The position numbers and the translations under genes were made by a program. A DNA stretch of 40,939 nt from positions 1 to 40,939 of the IMG/VR virus record IMGVR_UViG_3300021440_000009, one strand, 5' to 3'. Shown piece by piece: positions 38,080-40,939 of the stretch; the stretch's first letter is position 1; each line of letters opens with the position of its first letter. This stretch comes from a virus. A model generated the notes under the pieces. It had not been told where the DNA came from and ran no database searches. It saw only the letters and a program-made list of their open reading frames with translations.

Positions 38080-38432
38080 TTAGACAAGATATAGTTAACA
38101 GTTTAAAAACAACAGGTAAAGCTAAGATACCTAGAGATGAAGTAGCTAAACTAGGTTTTGAAGATCCTGATGAACTTAAAGAATTCTGTTCTTCTATAGC
38201 TAATGTCTACACTAGATACTATGCTCCGTCTAAATGTTGGTTAGTTGAACTCTTACCAGATGCAAAAGAGCAAACAAAGAAGAAATTACAAACATGTTTA
38301 TATAATACTCCTTACTGTACAAGGCTTAAAATGATAGAACTTAAAGAGTTATGGTTTAGCCTAAAACTAAATGGTAGCTTAGAAGCTTGGAGTACAAAAG
38401 ATGGTTTTATTTATTTTAAAATCGTGATATAA
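38076..38432 (+). CDS. Hypothetical protein, 118 aa
   Basis: Unrecognised. ATG at 38076 overlaps the previous stop (ATGA) and has GGAGG 9 bases upstream; a five-residue longer start lies inside the ribosome site and is unlikely. Soluble, mixed alpha/beta; N-terminal half (DIVNSLKTTGKAKIPRDEV, KLGFEDPDELKEF) looks helical, the end beta (LEAWSTKDGFIYFKIVI). An extended -10 promoter follows inside its 3' end. No motif known. Confidence 0.7.
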   Translation: MIRQDIVNSLKTTGKAKIPRDEVAKLGFEDPDELKEFCSSIANVYTRYYAPSKCWLVELLPDAKEQTKKKLQTCLYNTPYCTRLKMIELKELWFSLKLNGSLEAWSTKDGFIYFKIVI

Positions 38433-38433
38433 T
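38425..38433 (+). promoter_or_regulatory. Extended -10 promoter before the primase operon
   Basis: TGATATAAT (TG at 38425-38426, TATAAT at 38428-38433) lies at the end of the 118-residue gene, 30 bases before the next ATG. No good -35 is visible, which fits an extended -10 promoter. It would drive the 92-residue gene and the primase/helicase and continue across the junction. Confidence 0.55.
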
Positions 38434-38463
38434 ATTGCCTTGTTAAATAAGAAGGATAAAACA

Positions 38464-38742
38464 ATGAAGCCAAGACGTAAGCTTCTTACATTGCAAGGCT
38501 ATAAATTGCTAAAAGCAGAGATTGATAGAGGAGTTCCGTTCAAAAGAGCTCTAGCAAATCTTAAGCTAAATGTAAGTGTTCCAACAGCTAAACAGCTTTA
38601 CCAATACGCAAGCGTAGATTCTCCGAACTTAAACCCAAAATGGCTAGATCAAGCTGGACCACTACTGCAAGAGTGTCCTAGTACTTGGCGATTCAAAGGC
38701 TTTTTTCCGTTGAAAGGAGAGTGGATTTGTTCACTACAATAA
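38464..38742 (+). CDS. Hypothetical basic protein, 92 aa
   Basis: GAAGGA is 7 bases before ATG 38464, better than an upstream in-frame TTG. Basic N-terminus (MKPRRKLLTLQGYKLLKAEI) and a helical middle with an HTH-like piece (VPFKRALANLKLNVSVPTAKQLYQY, seen as NVSVPTAKQLYQYAS), then a Trp-containing beta end. May bind DNA or regulate the primase gene whose start it overlaps by 16 bases. No family recognised. Confidence 0.75.
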   Translation: MKPRRKLLTLQGYKLLKAEIDRGVPFKRALANLKLNVSVPTAKQLYQYASVDSPNLNPKWLDQAGPLLQECPSTWRFKGFFPLKGEWICSLQ

Positions 38743-40939
38743 AAGAATATATTGACCTGGGTTGGTACACTGTACCGCTAGGTGGGCAATTAAAAAGATT
38801 GCCAGATGGTAGTAAGACAGAACCGCAGTTTGAGAAGAATTGGAAACTAAAGTACTCTCAAGAGTTCAATAAAAAGGAGACTCCATTAGGTGGGGTTATT
38901 ACGGGAAAAATCTCTAATATAGTGGCGGTGGACTGTGATAACGATATTACTTGGGATATGTTTAGTGCTCTTGCTGGGAGTGAGGCTGTCGTATTTAGGA
39001 GCAAAGGCAAAGGCTCCAAGGTCTGTGGTACCTTTATTTTTAGGTTTAGCGATGATATATGTAGCAGTTTTAATGTCGCTGATGGCACTATGGCACTGGA
39101 CTTCTATAATGAAAATGGCTTTGTTTATTTACCCACTGTAGCTAATGAGACGAAACACTTATTAGAAGCAATACCAGTTGTAACTGAAATGCCTAAAACT
39201 ATTAAGGTTTTACTTCAAAATCTTAAGCAATCAGTTGAAGCTAGTAAAAGCACTATTGGTATTGAACACAGAATAGTAAGCACAGCAATGTGTTTGCAGC
39301 CCTTAGTTCAGCAGTTTACAGATTTAAGAAAGTTCTTACCAGGTTTATTTAAGATCATTACACCTAAGGACTTTAGATCAGAGGCACAATATGTTAAGCA
39401 AGGCTATTTACATCCTAACAATGTGCCTGAAGGTAGAGGTAGTGAATATCTAACTAAAGTATCTGCAATACTTGGTGCTGATATTAGTATAGATGCAGAA
39501 CTTTATACATCAGCAATGCACGACATAAATAACTTGTGGGATTCACCTATGGACCCTGCAAGATTAGATAAGACTATTCTTGATCCTATGGTGTTAGGTA
39601 AGTCTTCTATAGATGGAAGAACAATATGGCAGTATGATGAAAACTGGATGCAACGTAGACTAGTATTAAGGACTAAGCGGCAATCTTCTATTGAGGTAGG
39701 TTTTGATGACCGTAGAGATAGCTATTATGTTGTTGATATAGCTAACCAGTATGTTAAAAGTTTCTACCGTGATAATGACTTACAAGCATATCTAGAAGCT
39801 TCTGCATTTGCTACACCTAAGAAAGCAGATTTAAAGAAAGTTATTCCTTTGCTAAACGTTACGAGTAAACCTGGGTTAGCTTTTGGCTTTCATGAAGGGT
39901 ATGAAGACGTTAGAGAACTGAATACGTTTATAAGAACACCTGAGTTAGCTATTATTAATGACCCAGACTCTTATAAGCAGTTTTATAAAACACCCGGGAC
40001 TATACTTAAGTTTTTAGAAACACTAATACCTGAAGCACCAATGAGAAAGTATTTGCTAAAGTTTCTTAAACGCAAATTTAAAACTTTTGACTATAGCCCA
40101 GTAATTCTGTACTTCTTAGGTGTACATGGTTCTGGTAAAGATACTTTTGTTGAAATTATACAGCAGATAATGGGTAGTATAACTAAGCCAACAACTAGAG
40201 AATTTCTAGAAATGTACAATGCTTGGTTGATGGATAGCTACTTTGTACAATTAGATGAGTACGGTAACCAGTTAACTAATATTAGAGATAAAGAAGAAGT
40301 CTTAGGTAAGTTAAAGACTTATACAGGCTCTCCTACTGTACAGATTAGACAAATGCGTACAGACTCTTTTACTTATAAGCATAGTGCTACTTTTATAATG
40401 ACGGCAAACAAACAACCTCTTATGCTAGAGGATGGAGATAGACGCATTATATTCTTTAGCACCCCCAATGTGTTAAAAGAAGCTGACTGGGTTCAGGATG
40501 TAGTAGAAACTAGAGAGCAGATATTTAGAGAGATTAAAGACTTCTGTTATTATTTGGCTGTTGAAGTGCAAGACATAGCTAATGCAGATTATGTGTCACC
40601 CCCAGAGTCTAAAGAAAAGAACAAGTTAATAGCAGATAGTATGCATCCTGCAGCTAAGTTAGCTTATGTGCTTAAGCATAAGATGCTAGAGTATTTAAAA
40701 GAGTTAGCTATAGATCATAACTCAACTAAGTTAGCGGAAGCAATAGATAGAGGTAGAGTGTATACTACTGACTTAGAAGATATTTATGGTATAATGACAG
40801 ACTTCAATGGTGATATGCGCTCATTAAATAAAGTTATTAAAGCAGCAGGAATAAATGTTAGACCGACTACTATAAATGGTTCTAAAGCTTATTATTACGA
40901 TTTATGGTTTGACAATCCTTTTGAGGAGCATAATGATGA
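38727..40939 (+). CDS. Primase-polymerase/SF3 helicase (DUF5906), partial at window edge
   Basis: N-terminal prim-pol domain (residues 1 to about 170): GWYTVPLGG, then GGVITGKIS and VAVDCDND with metal-binding D69 and D71. The SF3/D5-like helicase (DUF5906 type) has Walker A GVHGSGKDT at about 465-473, VQLDE as Walker B and MTANKQPLMLEDGDRRIIFF, seen as TANKQPLMLEDGDRR, as the sensor/arginine region. TTG at 38727 is chosen: AAGGAG is 7 bases upstream, whereas the GTG at 38721 lies on the ribosome site. The frame continues to bases 94-97 across the circular junction, giving 738 residues. It primes and unwinds DNA for the family A polymerase. Confidence 0.92.
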   Translation, partial: MFTTIKEYIDLGWYTVPLGGQLKRLPDGSKTEPQFEKNWKLKYSQEFNKKETPLGGVITGKISNIVAVDCDNDITWDMFSALAGSEAVVFRSKGKGSKVCGTFIFRFSDDICSSFNVADGTMALDFYNENGFVYLPTVANETKHLLEAIPVVTEMPKTIKVLLQNLKQSVEASKSTIGIEHRIVSTAMCLQPLVQQFTDLRKFLPGLFKIITPKDFRSEAQYVKQGYLHPNNVPEGRGSEYLTKVSAILGADISIDAELYTSAMHDINNLWDSPMDPARLDKTILDPMVLGKSSIDGRTIWQYDENWMQRRLVLRTKRQSSIEVGFDDRRDSYYVVDIANQYVKSFYRDNDLQAYLEASAFATPKKADLKKVIPLLNVTSKPGLAFGFHEGYEDVRELNTFIRTPELAIINDPDSYKQFYKTPGTILKFLETLIPEAPMRKYLLKFLKRKFKTFDYSPVILYFLGVHGSGKDTFVEIIQQIMGSITKPTTREFLEMYNAWLMDSYFVQLDEYGNQLTNIRDKEEVLGKLKTYTGSPTVQIRQMRTDSFTYKHSATFIMTANKQPLMLEDGDRRIIFFSTPNVLKEADWVQDVVETREQIFREIKDFCYYLAVEVQDIANADYVSPPESKEKNKLIADSMHPAAKLAYVLKHKMLEYLKELAIDHNSTKLAEAIDRGRVYTTDLEDIYGIMTDFNGDMRSLNKVIKAAGINVRPTTINGSKAYYYDLWFDNPFEEHND
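40847..40939. repeat. Direct terminal repeat, right copy (93 bp)
   Basis: Identical to bases 1-93. It lies wholly inside the primase/helicase coding region. Removing one copy gives a 40,846-bp circle in which every gene is intact. Confidence 0.97.

Overview
The window is an AT-rich, tightly packed, tailed double-stranded DNA phage genome, essentially complete. The first 93 bases recur exactly as the last 93, and one primase/helicase reading frame runs off the right end and finishes at the left end. The sequence is therefore a circular map of about 40.85 kb cut at an arbitrary point (assembly overlap or terminal redundancy). No integrase, repressor/antirepressor switch, tRNA, CRISPR or IS element was found, so a lytic life cycle is inferred. 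A P22-like portal, a short set of ejection and tail-hub genes, and no tape-measure, sheath or tail-tube gene point to a podovirus. The GH108 muramidase and the holin types are mostly known from phages of Proteobacteria. The host cannot be named from the sequence.

Layout. (1) About 38.7 kb, across the junction, to 11.06 kb, plus strand: replication and nucleotide metabolism. It holds a primase/SF3 helicase, a RecD-like helicase, a DUF2829/Tad2-like protein, a single-strand binding protein, family A DNA polymerase, a ThyA-fold enzyme with a dCMP-type active site, a MazG-like pyrophosphatase, dCMP deaminase, a DnaQ-like exonuclease, a RecB/Cas4-like Fe-S nuclease, an SNF2-like helicase, ATP-dependent DNA ligase and a VRR-NUC nuclease. 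Genes overlap by a few bases. (2) 11.04 to 28.26 kb, minus strand: virion genes. In transcription order these are scaffold, N4-gp56/DUF4043-type major capsid, decoration, head-tail adaptor, two receptor-binding proteins sharing one anchor domain, a small holin, tail hub, tail-tip protein, 2-oxoglutarate hydroxylase, two ejection-type proteins, portal, and a 1283-residue polyvalent-type protein. (3) 28.37 to 31.81 kb, plus strand: muramidase, 3-TM holin, a small RHH-like protein, and small and large terminase. (4) 31.8 to 38.7 kb, plus strand: an accessory region. It has two large intergenic regions full of repeats, two paralogous small proteins each with its own promoter, a pentapeptide-repeat protein, a GHKL ATPase, an HTH protein and a run of very small membrane proteins.

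How the parts work together. The nucleotide genes at 5.2 to 7.2 kb resemble the T4 set that turns dCTP into dCMP and then a 5-substituted dCMP, so the phage may carry modified cytosine. The Tad2-like protein may protect it against Thoeris defence. Several genes (ssb, both paralogs, endolysin) have sigma70-like promoters whose predicted transcript begins directly with a small hairpin. An octamer TTGTTATA recurs around three of these promoters. The two convergent long operons meet at 11.04 kb, where a minus-strand terminator sits inside the VRR-NUC gene.
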